Shown one piece after another: positions 55,865-64,000 of a stretch of 64,000 nt of DNA. The notes under the pieces are model-generated. The model saw nothing but the letters and a program-made list of their open reading frames with translations. It had not been told where the DNA came from and searched no databases. The translations under genes and the position numbers were made by a program. The stretch covers positions 434,001 to 498,000 of the forward strand of contig NZ_FMAJ01000003.1 of NCBI RefSeq assembly GCF_900094625.1, in the 5' to 3' direction. The stretch comes from Rhizobium aethiopicum (GTDB lineage: Bacteria > Pseudomonadota > Alphaproteobacteria > Rhizobiales > Rhizobiaceae). Position 1 is the stretch's first letter; the number at the start of each line of letters is the position of its first letter.

Positions 55865-57400
55865 CTATTCCCAGCCGACCATGCGCTGATAAAGCGCGTA
55901 GACCGGATCGGCTGTCGTGTCCGGCTGATACGCCTTCGGCTCGGCGTCGATCATCCTCGGCGTCCGGCGCTCGGGTGCCGTTTCAGCCGCTTCGGCGTCG
56001 GGTTCGGCATCCTCACCGCCGGATTGCGCCTGCTGCTCGTCCTGCGGCGCATCCTCGTGCTGATGGTGATGCTGGTGGCTCGTTTCGCCGGCCTTTTCGT
56101 TCGACGTAGTATCCTTGGCGAATTGATAAGGCAGCTGGGCATAGGCAAAGCCCTCCGGCACCTTGGCCGCGAGCGGCACATAAGTAGCTTCGGCCATCTC
56201 GGGAAGCGGCACCGGTTGCGGTTGCGCTGCAATTTCCTTCGGCTGGCGGGCAGCCGCAGCAGTGGCCTCGGCGTCCACCTGCAGCGGGTGGGGCGTTGCA
56301 GACTGTCTGATATCGGCGGCGGCGAGATCCGCCGGCTGCCTCGTCAAGGTCTCCGTCGCTTCGCTGATGACGGCATCGTCGAGAATGGCATCAATTTCCA
56401 CCGCCGCCTCGACAGGACCATCCTCCAGCACTGTTTCCAAGTCCTGCTCGCGGATGATGGAAACGATCATCTCGGAGACCTCCTCGGTCATGGAGGTGAC
56501 GATTCCCGTCCAGTTCCGGGGAATGACAGGATCGGCCTTTTCCGACGTCGCGCGAGGCGGTATGACCGGCGGCTCCGTCGCCTCGGCCGTGGCGTCGGCA
56601 GCATGCCGCTCCGCCGACGCCGATTGCCGCGCTTCGACCTCCGCGGTTTTCGGGGCAACCTCTGCTGTCGTCACCGAAGCAGCGCGAATGCGGCTTTCAG
56701 ACCGCGGCCTTTCAGGATCGGCGGCTTCCTCGGCTTCGGCGGCAATAGTTTCCCCGGCTGTCGCAAGCACCGCGGTCTCGATCCCATTGCCGGCTGGCGC
56801 AGCGCGCTTTTCCGCCGGCTGGCGGATTGCGGCGGGCAGACTGGTTTCGTGCAGCTGGATTTCGGGCCGGGCTTCGGCGCGCGTGGGCGAAGCGTCGTTC
56901 TGGCCATAGGAGCGCACGACGGCGCGGGCGGCGAGATCGCGGTCCTTGTAGCGCACGATTTCCAGATAGGCGACGATACGCGCCGCCTCAGGCCCCGCCG
57001 GGTTCTTCAAGGCTGCGGCGATCATCCGAAGCGGCAGACTGTTGCCCTGCGCACTCAGCCGGCGTTCGGCCTCATCGATCCTGGCGGCCGGCAGCCCGCG
57101 GATGGCGTCGGCGAGCCGGGAGGCGAAGGCGAGATTGCTTTCGTCCTCGCCGCGGTCGAGCGAGATCGAGCGGCCCGCCGCATCGATGACATCGAAAAGG
57201 GCTTCGACCATGCGCTCACGCGCGGCAAGCAGCAGGATATTGAGCTTGCCGGCAATGGCGGAATTCAGGTCGGCGGCTTCAACGGCGTTGACGGGCGCGG
57301 GCGCAACCACCGAACGTCCGAGACCACCGGCGACGATCGCCGCGGTCTGGCCCTGGGACGAAAAGCTTGCATTGGACGCTGCACGAACAGGGGTCAACAT
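55865..57400 (-). CDS. Large low-complexity protein of unknown function
   Basis: A 511-residue protein I cannot assign. A folded-looking N-terminal region (about residues 40-180) includes LNILLLAARERMVEALFDVIDAA and an AERRLSAQGNSLPLRMIAAA stretch. From about 190 to 470 it is rich in Ala, Glu, Pro and Arg. A His cluster, HQHHHQHED, lies near residue 440, followed by acidic low complexity. It ends ADPVYALYQRMVGWE, a compact hydrophobic tail. There is no signal peptide or membrane span. It stands alone between rpsA and rnd; base composition is like its neighbours. Possibly an adaptor or scaffold; that is a guess from composition. Confidence 0.7.
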   Translation of the reverse strand: MLTPVRAASNASFSSQGQTAAIVAGGLGRSVVAPAPVNAVEAADLNSAIAGKLNILLLAARERMVEALFDVIDAAGRSISLDRGEDESNLAFASRLADAIRGLPAARIDEAERRLSAQGNSLPLRMIAAALKNPAGPEAARIVAYLEIVRYKDRDLAARAVVRSYGQNDASPTRAEARPEIQLHETSLPAAIRQPAEKRAAPAGNGIETAVLATAGETIAAEAEEAADPERPRSESRIRAASVTTAEVAPKTAEVEARQSASAERHAADATAEATEPPVIPPRATSEKADPVIPRNWTGIVTSMTEEVSEMIVSIIREQDLETVLEDGPVEAAVEIDAILDDAVISEATETLTRQPADLAAADIRQSATPHPLQVDAEATAAAARQPKEIAAQPQPVPLPEMAEATYVPLAAKVPEGFAYAQLPYQFAKDTTSNEKAGETSHQHHHQHEDAPQDEQQAQSGGEDAEPDAEAAETAPERRTPRMIDAEPKAYQPDTTADPVYALYQRMVGWE

Positions 57401-57627
57401 GGCATGCCCTTTCGTAAAGTGACGATGAAAGCAGGCTCTATGAAAGGACCGCGCTCATCCGGTCCCTTGCATCCCGAGCAGATCCTCCTGTCCGCATGAC
57501 GCAATTGCAGCGCCATCGAATGCATAAAAATTAAATCGAATATTAAACACCAGACATTAAGGAATCGCTAACGCCGGCGGATCAGCCCATCCGCAGCCGC
57601 AAGCAATCGAAAATGACGGCAATTCCC

Positions 57628-58254
57628 TCAGCTGTGAGCGAAGATATCGGCCTCTTCCCAGCCGAGCAGGTCGAGCTTGGCGCGGGTCGGCAGGAACTCG
57701 AAGCAGGCCGTAGCGTGGTCGAAGCGGCCGTCGCGGATCAGCCGGGCCGTCAGTTTGTCGCGCAACGCATGCAGATAAAGCACGTCGGACGCCGCATATT
57801 CGAGCTGGGCCGGCGACAACGTCTCGGCCGCCCAATCGGAAGATTGCTGCGCCTTGGAGATGTCGACGTCGAGCATCTCCTTGAGATTATCCTTCAGGCC
57901 GTGGCGATCGGTGTAGGTCCGGCAGAGGCGCGAGGCGATCTTGGTGCAGAAAACCGGGCTCGTGGTGACGCCGAAAGTATGGAAGAGCACGGCAATATCG
58001 AAGCGGCCGTAGTGGAAGATCTTCTGATGGGTGGGATCTTCGAGCAGGGCGACGAGATTGGGCGCTTCTTTCTGGCCGGCGGCGATGCGGATGATGTCGG
58101 CGGTGCCGTCACCTGGAGAAAGCTGGACGACGCAGAGACGGTCGCGCCGCGGCACCAGGCCTAATGTCTCGGTATCGATCGCGATCGCGCCGGTATAGCG
58201 GGCCGCATCGGCCGCGGAAATATCGCCTTCGTGATAACGGATGGTGGCGGCCAT
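57628..58254 (-). CDS. rnd: Ribonuclease D (exonuclease domain only)
   Basis: A 208-residue DEDDy 3'-5' exoribonuclease. The catalytic acids are visible in order: AIDTETLGL (Asp, Glu), FHYGRFDIAVL (Asp) and YAASDVLYLHALRD (Tyr and Asp). It lacks the HRDC domains of E. coli RNase D (about 375 residues), a short form usual in alphaproteobacteria; tRNA 3' trimming is the inferred role. It is transcribed with the unknown 511-residue gene downstream (227-nt gap), perhaps independently. Confidence 0.93.
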   Translation of the reverse strand: MAATIRYHEGDISAADAARYTGAIAIDTETLGLVPRRDRLCVVQLSPGDGTADIIRIAAGQKEAPNLVALLEDPTHQKIFHYGRFDIAVLFHTFGVTTSPVFCTKIASRLCRTYTDRHGLKDNLKEMLDVDISKAQQSSDWAAETLSPAQLEYAASDVLYLHALRDKLTARLIRDGRFDHATACFEFLPTRAKLDLLGWEEADIFAHS

Positions 58255-58281
58255 GAGACTGTCTTTCGTTGCAATGCTTCC

Positions 58282-58382
58282 CTACAGCGCCGCCGTGCCT
58301 TTTTGGACGCGCAAAGGACGCTGCAGCATCTTAAACGGGCTGCATAATTTTATCCTTAAATCGATTCCGATTTAGGGAATTC
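58282..58382 (-). repeat. Dispersed palindromic intergenic element, copy C
   Basis: Read on the minus strand it has the same order as copy A: AATCGATTTAAGGA and TTATGCAGC, then the palindrome ending GCGCTGTAG with CAGCGTCCTTTGCGCGTCC inside. It is more complete at its far end (AAATCGGAATCGATTT palindrome). It lies between rnd and slyX. Confidence 0.75.
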
Positions 58383-58493
58383 AGCAGCGCTATACCGCAA
58401 AGGCGCAGATTGCGAAACCGCTTTCCGGCCGCCGGCTGCTCAGGGATCGGCGGCGTCCGATCAATCATCCGAAAGCAAACGGTACTGCGCGCA

Positions 58494-58703
58494 TCAATAA
58501 TGCGGCGGGCGGGTGATACCAGGGGCTTCCAGCGACTGCTCCTCGAGCGACAGAAAGCGCTCGGTCAGCCGGTCAAGCTTGCTGCGCATCTGCTCGACGA
58601 TCTTCCATTGTTCGGCGAGCTGATCGGAAAGCTCTTCGATCGTCTTTGCCTGATAGGCCAGCATTTCCTCCAGCCGGGTGATGCGATTGATCTCGTCGGA
58701 CAT
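58494..58703 (-). CDS. slyX: SlyX-family protein
   Basis: A 69-residue coiled-coil protein with the family pattern: NRITRLEEMLAYQAKTIEEL, a central heptad region and the terminal PPHY signature. Function is unknown; slyX was named for its location near slyD in E. coli. Its ATG (58701-58703) immediately follows the end of the 273-bp MITE-like element, so the leader and any Shine-Dalgarno (GGAAAAG) come from that element. Confidence 0.88.
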   Translation of the reverse strand: MSDEINRITRLEEMLAYQAKTIEELSDQLAEQWKIVEQMRSKLDRLTERFLSLEEQSLEAPGITRPPHY

Positions 58704-58976
58704 TAGAGCTTTTCCGGGTTAGATTGCAGCATTCTGCCGGAGCAGGTTTTCGTCAGGGCAAAGGCGATTGGCGACGGGCATACCCCAAGGTACGTCCGAG
58801 CCGATCGCCTTTGATCCTGGCGGAAAAATGCCCGGCCCTTCGGGTTGGCTGAAACGGGCCGGCTGATCGACCGGCCGGCTTGGCCGTAAAGCTTGGCTAC
58901 GACGCGCGCCGGCCGGTCGACCATCCGACTCCGTTTGAGCCAACAGAATGCTACAATCTAATCCGGAAAAGCTCTA
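58704..58976. mobile_element. MITE-like element with 33-bp terminal inverted repeats and TA ends
   Basis: Left end 58704-58736 and right end 58944-58976 are inverted copies (TAGAGCTTTTCCGG...) with only two mismatches in 33. Each outermost base pair is TA, as expected if an IS630/Tc1-mariner-type transposase duplicated a TA target. The 207-bp interior has GC-rich dyads (CCGGCCGG) and two short open frames on the minus strand but no transposase. One of them (58703-58924, 73 codons) ends exactly at TAATG of slyX. The transposase family is inferred from the TA ends only. Confidence 0.75.
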
Positions 58977-59154
58977 GATCCTCCTCTGCCGACACCGGCA
59001 GAACAGATGGTTTTCCCAAAGCGGAAATAGGCCGCTTCGTCAATGTTTTCGACCGCCGGCGCGGCCATGCGCAAAACTGAACCGTTTGGTTACTAAAAGA
59101 CCTTGCCGTACCCGATGTTGTGGGGTAGGCCCTATCCATCAGGGAGGATTACTG

Positions 59155-60570
59155 ATGGATGCAGGAAACGGCTTTCTTCATCCGGACCGGCTCTTTCCAG
59201 CCGATCCGGCGACACGGACCATTGCGCGGGACCTCTACGAGACGGTGCGCAATCTTCCGATCGTCAGCCCGCACGGGCATACCGAACCGTCCTGGTTCGC
59301 CGACGACAAGCCTTTCGAAGATGCGGCTTCGCTGCTGGTCATTCCCGATCACTATCTCTTTCGCATGCTGCACAGCGTCGGCGTTGCATTGGACGAGCTC
59401 GGAGTGCCGCGGCTCGACGGCAAGCCGGTGGCCGAGGGCCGGGCGATCTGGCGGACCTTTGCCAAACATTATCACCTCTTCCGCGGAACGCCTTCAAGCC
59501 TCTGGGTGGATCATGCAATGTCGGCTGTGCTCGGCTGCACCGAACCGCTGACCGCTGATAATGCCGATACGCTTTACGATCACATCAATACCCAGCTCGC
59601 CCGTCCCGAGTTCCGCCCGCGGGCGCTGCATCAGCGATTCGGCATCGAAACGATCGCGACGACCGAGGGCGCGCTCGACCCGCTTGTCCATCACCAGAAA
59701 ATGGCGGCGGACGGCTGGATCGGCAAGGTACGCACCACCTACCGGCCGGACAGCGTCACCGATCCCGATGCCGTCGGTTTCCGAGACAATCTCGTCAAGT
59801 TCGGAGAGATCACCGGCACTGAGGTGACGCGCTGGGACGGCCTGATCGAGGCACATCGGCGCCGACGAGCCTATTTCCGCCAGTTCGGCGCGACCGCGAC
59901 CGATCACGGCGTGCCGACAGCCTTTACATCAGATCTGCCGCTTGCCGAAAAGCAGGCGCTGCTCGACAAGGCATTGCAAGGTCCCCTTTCGGCTGCCGAT
60001 GCCGAGCTTTTCCGCGGCCAGATGATGACCGAAATGGCCGGTCTTTCGGCCGAGGACGGCATGGTGATGCAGATCCATGCCGGCTCGAGACGCAATACCG
60101 ACAGCGGGCTCTTTGCCACTCGCGGGCCCAATATGGGCGCCGATATCCCGACCCGCACCGACTGGGTCGGCGGCCTCCATGCGCTGCTATCCAAATACGG
60201 CCACGCGCCGGGCCTGCGCATCCTGCTTTTCACGCTCGACGAGACGACCTATGCCCGGGAACTGGCGCCGATGGCTGGCCATTGGCCCTGCCTGATGATC
60301 GGCCCGCCCTGGTGGTTCCACGACAGTCCGCTCGGCATCCGCCGCTATCTCGACCAGGTCGTCGAAACGGCCGGTTTCGCCAATATGGCCGGTTTCAACG
60401 ACGACACGCGGGCACTGCTGTCGATCCCGGCGCGGCATGACGTCTGGCGCCGCGAAGTCTGCCGCTTCCTCGCTCAGCTCGCAGCCGAGCACCGGATTTC
60501 CAGGAAAGAAGCCGAGATCGTGGCGCGCGAACTCTCCTATGACAATGCGAAGAAGGCCTATAAGCTGTGA
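59155..60570 (+). CDS. uxaC: Glucuronate isomerase (uronate isomerase)
   Basis: A 471-residue amidohydrolase-superfamily enzyme converting D-glucuronate to D-fructuronate (or galacturonate to tagaturonate). The metal site begins with SPHGHTEPSWFADD (His-x-His, about residue 36) and later GMVMQIHAGSRRNTDSGLF and LFTLDETTYARELAP. Length is standard. The ATG at 59155 is 7-8 nt behind GGGAGG; the in-frame start at 59086 lacks a ribosome site. The following gene overlaps it (GTGA), forming a hexuronate catabolic pair. Confidence 0.95.
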   Translation: MDAGNGFLHPDRLFPADPATRTIARDLYETVRNLPIVSPHGHTEPSWFADDKPFEDAASLLVIPDHYLFRMLHSVGVALDELGVPRLDGKPVAEGRAIWRTFAKHYHLFRGTPSSLWVDHAMSAVLGCTEPLTADNADTLYDHINTQLARPEFRPRALHQRFGIETIATTEGALDPLVHHQKMAADGWIGKVRTTYRPDSVTDPDAVGFRDNLVKFGEITGTEVTRWDGLIEAHRRRRAYFRQFGATATDHGVPTAFTSDLPLAEKQALLDKALQGPLSAADAELFRGQMMTEMAGLSAEDGMVMQIHAGSRRNTDSGLFATRGPNMGADIPTRTDWVGGLHALLSKYGHAPGLRILLFTLDETTYARELAPMAGHWPCLMIGPPWWFHDSPLGIRRYLDQVVETAGFANMAGFNDDTRALLSIPARHDVWRREVCRFLAQLAAEHRISRKEAEIVARELSYDNAKKAYKL

Positions 60571-62024
60571 GCGACAGACTGCAGAACGTGACCGGCCTTG
60601 CGCCGACGGCGAAGCTTCCCGCCTATAACAGAAATGCGCTGAAGGCCGGCATCCTGCATCTCGGCCCGGGAGCCTTCTTCCGCGCCCATTTCGCGCCCTT
60701 CACGGATGCCGCGCTCGCCGCCGCCGGCGGCGACTGGGGCATCGAGGTGGCGAGCCTGCGCACGCCCGATGTCGCGGATAATCTCTCCGCCCAGAACGGG
60801 CTCTATACGGTGCTGATCCGCGATACGTCCGGCACGACGGCCGAAGTGATCGGTTCGATCCTGAAGGCGCATGTGGCGCCGCGCGATCCGGCCGGGCTGC
60901 TGGCGCGGCTCGAGGATCCTGCCATCCGCATCGTCAGCATGACGGTGACCGAAAAGGCCTATGGTTTCGATCCCGCAACGGGCGGTCTCGACCTCAGGCA
61001 CCCCGATATTGTCGCCGACCTCGCCAACCGGCATGCGCCGCGCGGCGTCATCGGCTATCTCGTCGAAGGTCTTGCGCGCCGCCAGCAGAAGGGTATCGCG
61101 CCCTTTACGCCGCTCAGCTGCGACAACCTGCCGAGCAACGGCGCCGTGCTGAAGCGCCTCGTGCTGGAATTCACGTCCCGCATCGATGCCGATCTGCATC
61201 GCTGGATCGAAGCGAATGTGCCCTTCCCCTCGACGATGGTCGACCGCATCACGCCGGCGAGCACCGAAGCGACCTATGCCGATGCCGAGCGGCTGACGGG
61301 CCGCACCGACTTGGCGGCGATCGAGACCGAACCTTTTACGCAGTGGGTCATCGAAGACCATTTCGCCAATGGCCGTCCGGCGTGGGAAAAGGTACGCGGT
61401 GCGCTGATGGTCGAGGACGTTTCGGCCTATGAAAAAATGAAGCTCAGGATGCTGAACGGCGCCCATTCGCTGCTCGCCTATCTCGGTTATATAGGCGGCT
61501 ATGAATACATCCGCGACGTCATGGACGATGAGGCGCTGGCAGCGCTCGCCTACCGCCACATGCATGCGGCGGCACGCACCCTCGACGCGGTGCCGGGCAT
61601 CGATCTCGACGACTATGCCAGCGAATTGATAGCACGCTTTGCAAATAAGGCGATCGCACACCGCACCTACCAGATCGCCATGGACGGCACGCAGAAACTG
61701 CCACAGCGGCTGCTGGAGCCGGCATGCGAAGCGCTGGCCCATGGCGACCGGGCGGAGACCTATGCGATCGCCGTCGCGGCATGGATGCGTTATGCAATCG
61801 GCGAGCACGGCAATGGCGAGCGCTATGAGCTGCGCGATCCCCGTGCTGCTGAGATCGCTGCGCTGATTGCCGATGTTCCCCGGACCGGTCCGGCGATTTC
61901 GGCGGCTCTCTTCACCTTGCCCGGTCTTTTCCCGTCGGCTTTGACGGGGCATCGGGCCTGGACGCAGGATGTGTCAGACAAGCTCGAGATCCTGATCCAG
62001 GACGACCGCCTGCCGCTGTTTTAA
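60567..62024 (+). CDS. Mannitol dehydrogenase-family oxidoreductase (fructuronate reductase-like)
   Basis: A 485-residue NAD-dependent long-chain dehydrogenase. The Rossmann region starts HLGPGAFFRAHFAPFTDAAL (about residue 31), and the family catalytic segment is PASTEATYADAERL then KMKLRMLNGAHSLLAYLGYI, which holds the Lys-x4-Asn-x2-His pattern. Next to uxaC the expected reaction is fructuronate to mannonate (UxuB) or a related hexuronate step; other members oxidise mannitol or arabitol. It starts with GTG overlapping the uxaC stop (GTGA) and ends at the long inverted repeat. Confidence 0.88.
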   Translation: MSDRLQNVTGLAPTAKLPAYNRNALKAGILHLGPGAFFRAHFAPFTDAALAAAGGDWGIEVASLRTPDVADNLSAQNGLYTVLIRDTSGTTAEVIGSILKAHVAPRDPAGLLARLEDPAIRIVSMTVTEKAYGFDPATGGLDLRHPDIVADLANRHAPRGVIGYLVEGLARRQQKGIAPFTPLSCDNLPSNGAVLKRLVLEFTSRIDADLHRWIEANVPFPSTMVDRITPASTEATYADAERLTGRTDLAAIETEPFTQWVIEDHFANGRPAWEKVRGALMVEDVSAYEKMKLRMLNGAHSLLAYLGYIGGYEYIRDVMDDEALAALAYRHMHAAARTLDAVPGIDLDDYASELIARFANKAIAHRTYQIAMDGTQKLPQRLLEPACEALAHGDRAETYAIAVAAWMRYAIGEHGNGERYELRDPRAAEIAALIADVPRTGPAISAALFTLPGLFPSALTGHRAWTQDVSDKLEILIQDDRLPLF

Positions 62025-62052
62025 AAAGTGGGAATCTTTTCGGCAAAGGAAA

Positions 62053-62257
62053 GGCGTGCCGTGTGGCACCCCCCTCTGCCCTGCCGGGCATCTCCCCCAC
62101 AAGGGTGGAGATCGGCAAGAGGCGATCGCTCGGTCCCTTTCCAGAAATCTACTGATCGCCAAGTAATGTTGTTTGGGGAAACCCTTGCGCCCAGCCGATC
62201 TCCCCACCTGTGGGGGAGATGCCCGGCAGGGCAGAGGGGGGTGCCACACGGCACGCC
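62053..62257. repeat. Long inverted repeat element (64-bp arms)
   Basis: Left arm 62053-62116 and right arm 62194-62257 match as inverted copies at 61 of 64 positions, opening GGCGTGCCGTGTGGCAC and including CTCTGCCCTGCCGGGCATCT. The 77-nt centre is unrelated and contains no gene. It sits between convergent genes, so the RNA hairpin could end both. Parts of the arm recur at 29796-29868. Confidence 0.85.
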
Positions 62258-62281
62258 GTCTCTTCGCGTCACTTTGTGTCC

Positions 62282-64000
62282 TCAGCCCTTCACACGCGCC
62301 ATCTCGGGATCATAGAGCGGCGCCAGCGATACCTTGCAAGGAATACGCTGCCTGGCCACGTCAAGCTCATAAGTGCCGGAGAGGATGAAATCCTCCGTGA
62401 CGCCATCGGGGTTGCGGACATAGCCGTAGCCGATCGGCTTGCCCAGCGTATAACCGAAGCCGCCGCTCGAGAGCCAGCCGACACGTTCGCCGTTGCGATA
62501 GATGGTTTCGCGGCCGAGCAGCACGGTCTCGGGATCGTCGGGAACGAAGCAGGCGAGGCGCTTCTTCACACCTTCCTTGAGCTGCCGCTCGATCGCCTCG
62601 CGGCCGCGGAAAGCAATGGTCTTGCGCGTCTTCACTGCCCAAGCGAGACCGGCTTCGACAGGCGTATGATCGGGACCGATGTCGGACCCCCAGGCGCGAT
62701 AACCTTTTTCCAGGCGGCAGCTCTCGATGGCGCGATAGCCAGCATTGACGAGGCCGAATTCGCCGCCCGATGCCATCAACACGTCGTAGACCGTAGTCGC
62801 ATACTCGATGGGAACATGCAGCTCGTAGCCAAGTTCGCCGACATAGGTAATGCGCAGCGCCCGCACGGGGCAGCCCGCAATCCCGATGGTCCTGACCTGG
62901 GCGAAGGGGAAGGCCGCGTTCGAAACATCGCTCCCGGTCACCTTCTCCAGCACGGCGCGAGCATTGGGTCCCATCAGCGACAGCACGCAATAGGCCGAGG
63001 TGACGTCGACCAGCTCGGCATGCATGCCCTCCGGAACATTGCGTGCGATCCAGTTGATGTCATGCGTGGCGAAACCGGTGCCGGTGACGATGTAATATTC
63101 GTCCTCAGCAATACGAGCGACCGTCAGATCGCATTCTATGCCGCCCTTGTCGTTCAGCATCTGCGTGTAGATCAGCGAGCCGACGGGCCTTGCGACATCG
63201 TTGGCGGCGATCCAGGACAGTGCGGCCTCGGCTTCTCTGCCTTTGAGCACGAATTTGGCGAAGGAGGTCTGGTCGAAGATGACGGCCGCCTCGCGCACCG
63301 CCTTATGCTCACGGCCGACGGCCTCGAACCAGTTCTGCCTGGTATAGCTGTAAACGTCCCTCGGCTCCTCATTGGCAAAGAGATCGGCAAACCAGTTCGG
63401 CCGCTCCCAGCCGAGCTTTTCGCCGAAACAGGCGCCCTGCGCCTTCAACCGGTCGTAGAGCGGCGATTTGCGGCAGGGGCGGCCGCTCGAATGCTCCTCG
63501 AACGGCCAGGCCATGGTGTAGTGCTTGCCATAGGCTTCGAGTGTGCGGGTCCGCACCCAGTCCGTGTCGAAATGCGGGCGTCCGAAACGGCGGATATCGA
63601 CGGGCCAGAGATCGTAGGGCGGCTCGCCCTTCGCCACCCATTCGGCAAGCGCCATGCCGGCGCCGCCGGCAGATGCGATGCCGAAAGCGTTGAAACCGGC
63701 GCCGACGAAGAAGTTCTTGAGTTCCGGCGCCTCGCCGAGAATGAAGTTGCCGTCGGGCGTGAAGCTTTCCGGGCCGTTCAGCAGCTGCTTGACGCCGACA
63801 TTCTCCAGCGCCGGGACGCGGCCGAGCGCCTGTTCCATGATCTGCTCAAAATGTTCGAAATTGCTGTCCAGCAGCGTGTAATGGAAACCCTCGGGAATGC
63901 CTTTCTCCGCCCAGGCAATGGGATTCGGCTCATAGCCGCCCATGACGATACCGCCGACCTCTTCCTTGTAATAGGTCAGGCGATCGGGATCGCGCAGCGT
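62282..64000 (-). CDS. FAD-dependent dimethylglycine/sarcosine dehydrogenase-like protein (C-terminal 573 residues; runs off the window)
   Basis: The 5' end lies beyond the right edge. The visible part covers the end of the DAO-type FAD-dependent oxidase domain (ending near FVGAGFNAFGIASAGGAGMA), followed by the glycine-cleavage T-protein-like folate domain (from about FDQTSFAKFVLKG, with the TYVGELGYELHVP and GSDIGPDHTPVEAGLAW motifs). This architecture matches dimethylglycine and sarcosine dehydrogenases, which oxidise N-methyl groups and pass one carbon to tetrahydrofolate, as in choline/betaine breakdown common in rhizobia. Exact substrate cannot be told. The frame continues uninterrupted to base 64000. 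Confidence 0.92.
   Translation of the reverse strand, partial: TLRDPDRLTYYKEEVGGIVMGGYEPNPIAWAEKGIPEGFHYTLLDSNFEHFEQIMEQALGRVPALENVGVKQLLNGPESFTPDGNFILGEAPELKNFFVGAGFNAFGIASAGGAGMALAEWVAKGEPPYDLWPVDIRRFGRPHFDTDWVRTRTLEAYGKHYTMAWPFEEHSSGRPCRKSPLYDRLKAQGACFGEKLGWERPNWFADLFANEEPRDVYSYTRQNWFEAVGREHKAVREAAVIFDQTSFAKFVLKGREAEAALSWIAANDVARPVGSLIYTQMLNDKGGIECDLTVARIAEDEYYIVTGTGFATHDINWIARNVPEGMHAELVDVTSAYCVLSLMGPNARAVLEKVTGSDVSNAAFPFAQVRTIGIAGCPVRALRITYVGELGYELHVPIEYATTVYDVLMASGGEFGLVNAGYRAIESCRLEKGYRAWGSDIGPDHTPVEAGLAWAVKTRKTIAFRGREAIERQLKEGVKKRLACFVPDDPETVLLGRETIYRNGERVGWLSSGGFGYTLGKPIGYGYVRNPDGVTEDFILSGTYELDVARQRIPCKVSLAPLYDPEMARVKG

Noticed and set aside
58703..58924. 73-codon frame inside the MITE-like element as a real gene
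   Set aside because: It overlaps both a terminal repeat and internal palindromes, another overlapping frame is equally open, and it resembles no known protein. Kept only as a possible coupling frame for slyX.

Overview
The window is core chromosome of a fast-growing rhizobium, most likely Rhizobium (R. etli / R. leguminosarum group). High GC, wall-to-wall coding, promoters of the CTTGNN-17-CTATAT type, an irr gene, a CycM-type membrane cytochrome c, an ffs-dnaX-ybaB-recR block, a rimP-nusA-ylxR-infB / rbfA-truB / rpsO-pnp block and a fabA-fabB-fabI operon divergent from irr all point there. I assign no strain.

Layout. 1-6.4 kb: 5' end of polA (leaving the window), an intergenic small RNA resembling the rhizobial alpha-r7 family, a MarR regulator, an MHYT-PAS-GGDEF-EAL signalling protein, an M20 dipeptidase and a secreted SH3-domain protein. 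6.9-12.7 kb: class A penicillin-binding protein, then dnaK-dnaJ behind an RpoH-type heat-shock promoter. 13-23 kb: XRE regulator, recF-moeB-GNAT operon with ATGA overlaps, 2-hydroxyacid dehydrogenase, second SH3 protein, adenosine kinase, AEC permease, cycM, kdsB, pheA. 23-31 kb: a glyoxalase-fold gene broken by a stop codon, a small unknown gene, an HIT-nudC-WYL operon, SRP RNA, dnaX, ybaB, a MOSC protein, recR and a lytic transglycosylase. 31-45 kb: GNAT and MFS genes, then the translation/RNA block rimP to pnp, interrupted by an alpha/beta-hydrolase gene with an in-frame stop. 45-56 kb: rRNA methyltransferase, unsaturated fatty acid genes, irr, several membrane or exported proteins, tRNA-Ala, a TIGR02300 protein, cmk and rpsA. 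56-64 kb: a large low-complexity unknown protein, rnd, slyX, a 273-bp MITE-like element, a hexuronate pair (uxaC plus a mannonate-oxidoreductase-like gene), a 205-bp long inverted repeat, and the 3' part of a dimethylglycine/sarcosine dehydrogenase-like gene.

Most of this is housekeeping: replication and repair (polA, recF, dnaX, recR), protein folding, transcription and translation (nusA, infB, rimP, rbfA, truB, rpsO, rpsA, pnp), and envelope synthesis (PBP, kdsB, fabABI, transglycosylase). I see no phage, insertion sequence with transposase, CRISPR array, secretion system or defence island, and no convincing new multi-gene system. The less ordinary signals lie between genes: dispersed palindromic repeats, a TA-flanked MITE touching the slyX start codon, a promoter plus terminator-like hairpin ahead of rimP, an orphan terminator that may end an undescribed RNA, two genes with single in-frame stops, and the absence of aroA from the position beside cmk where I would expect it.
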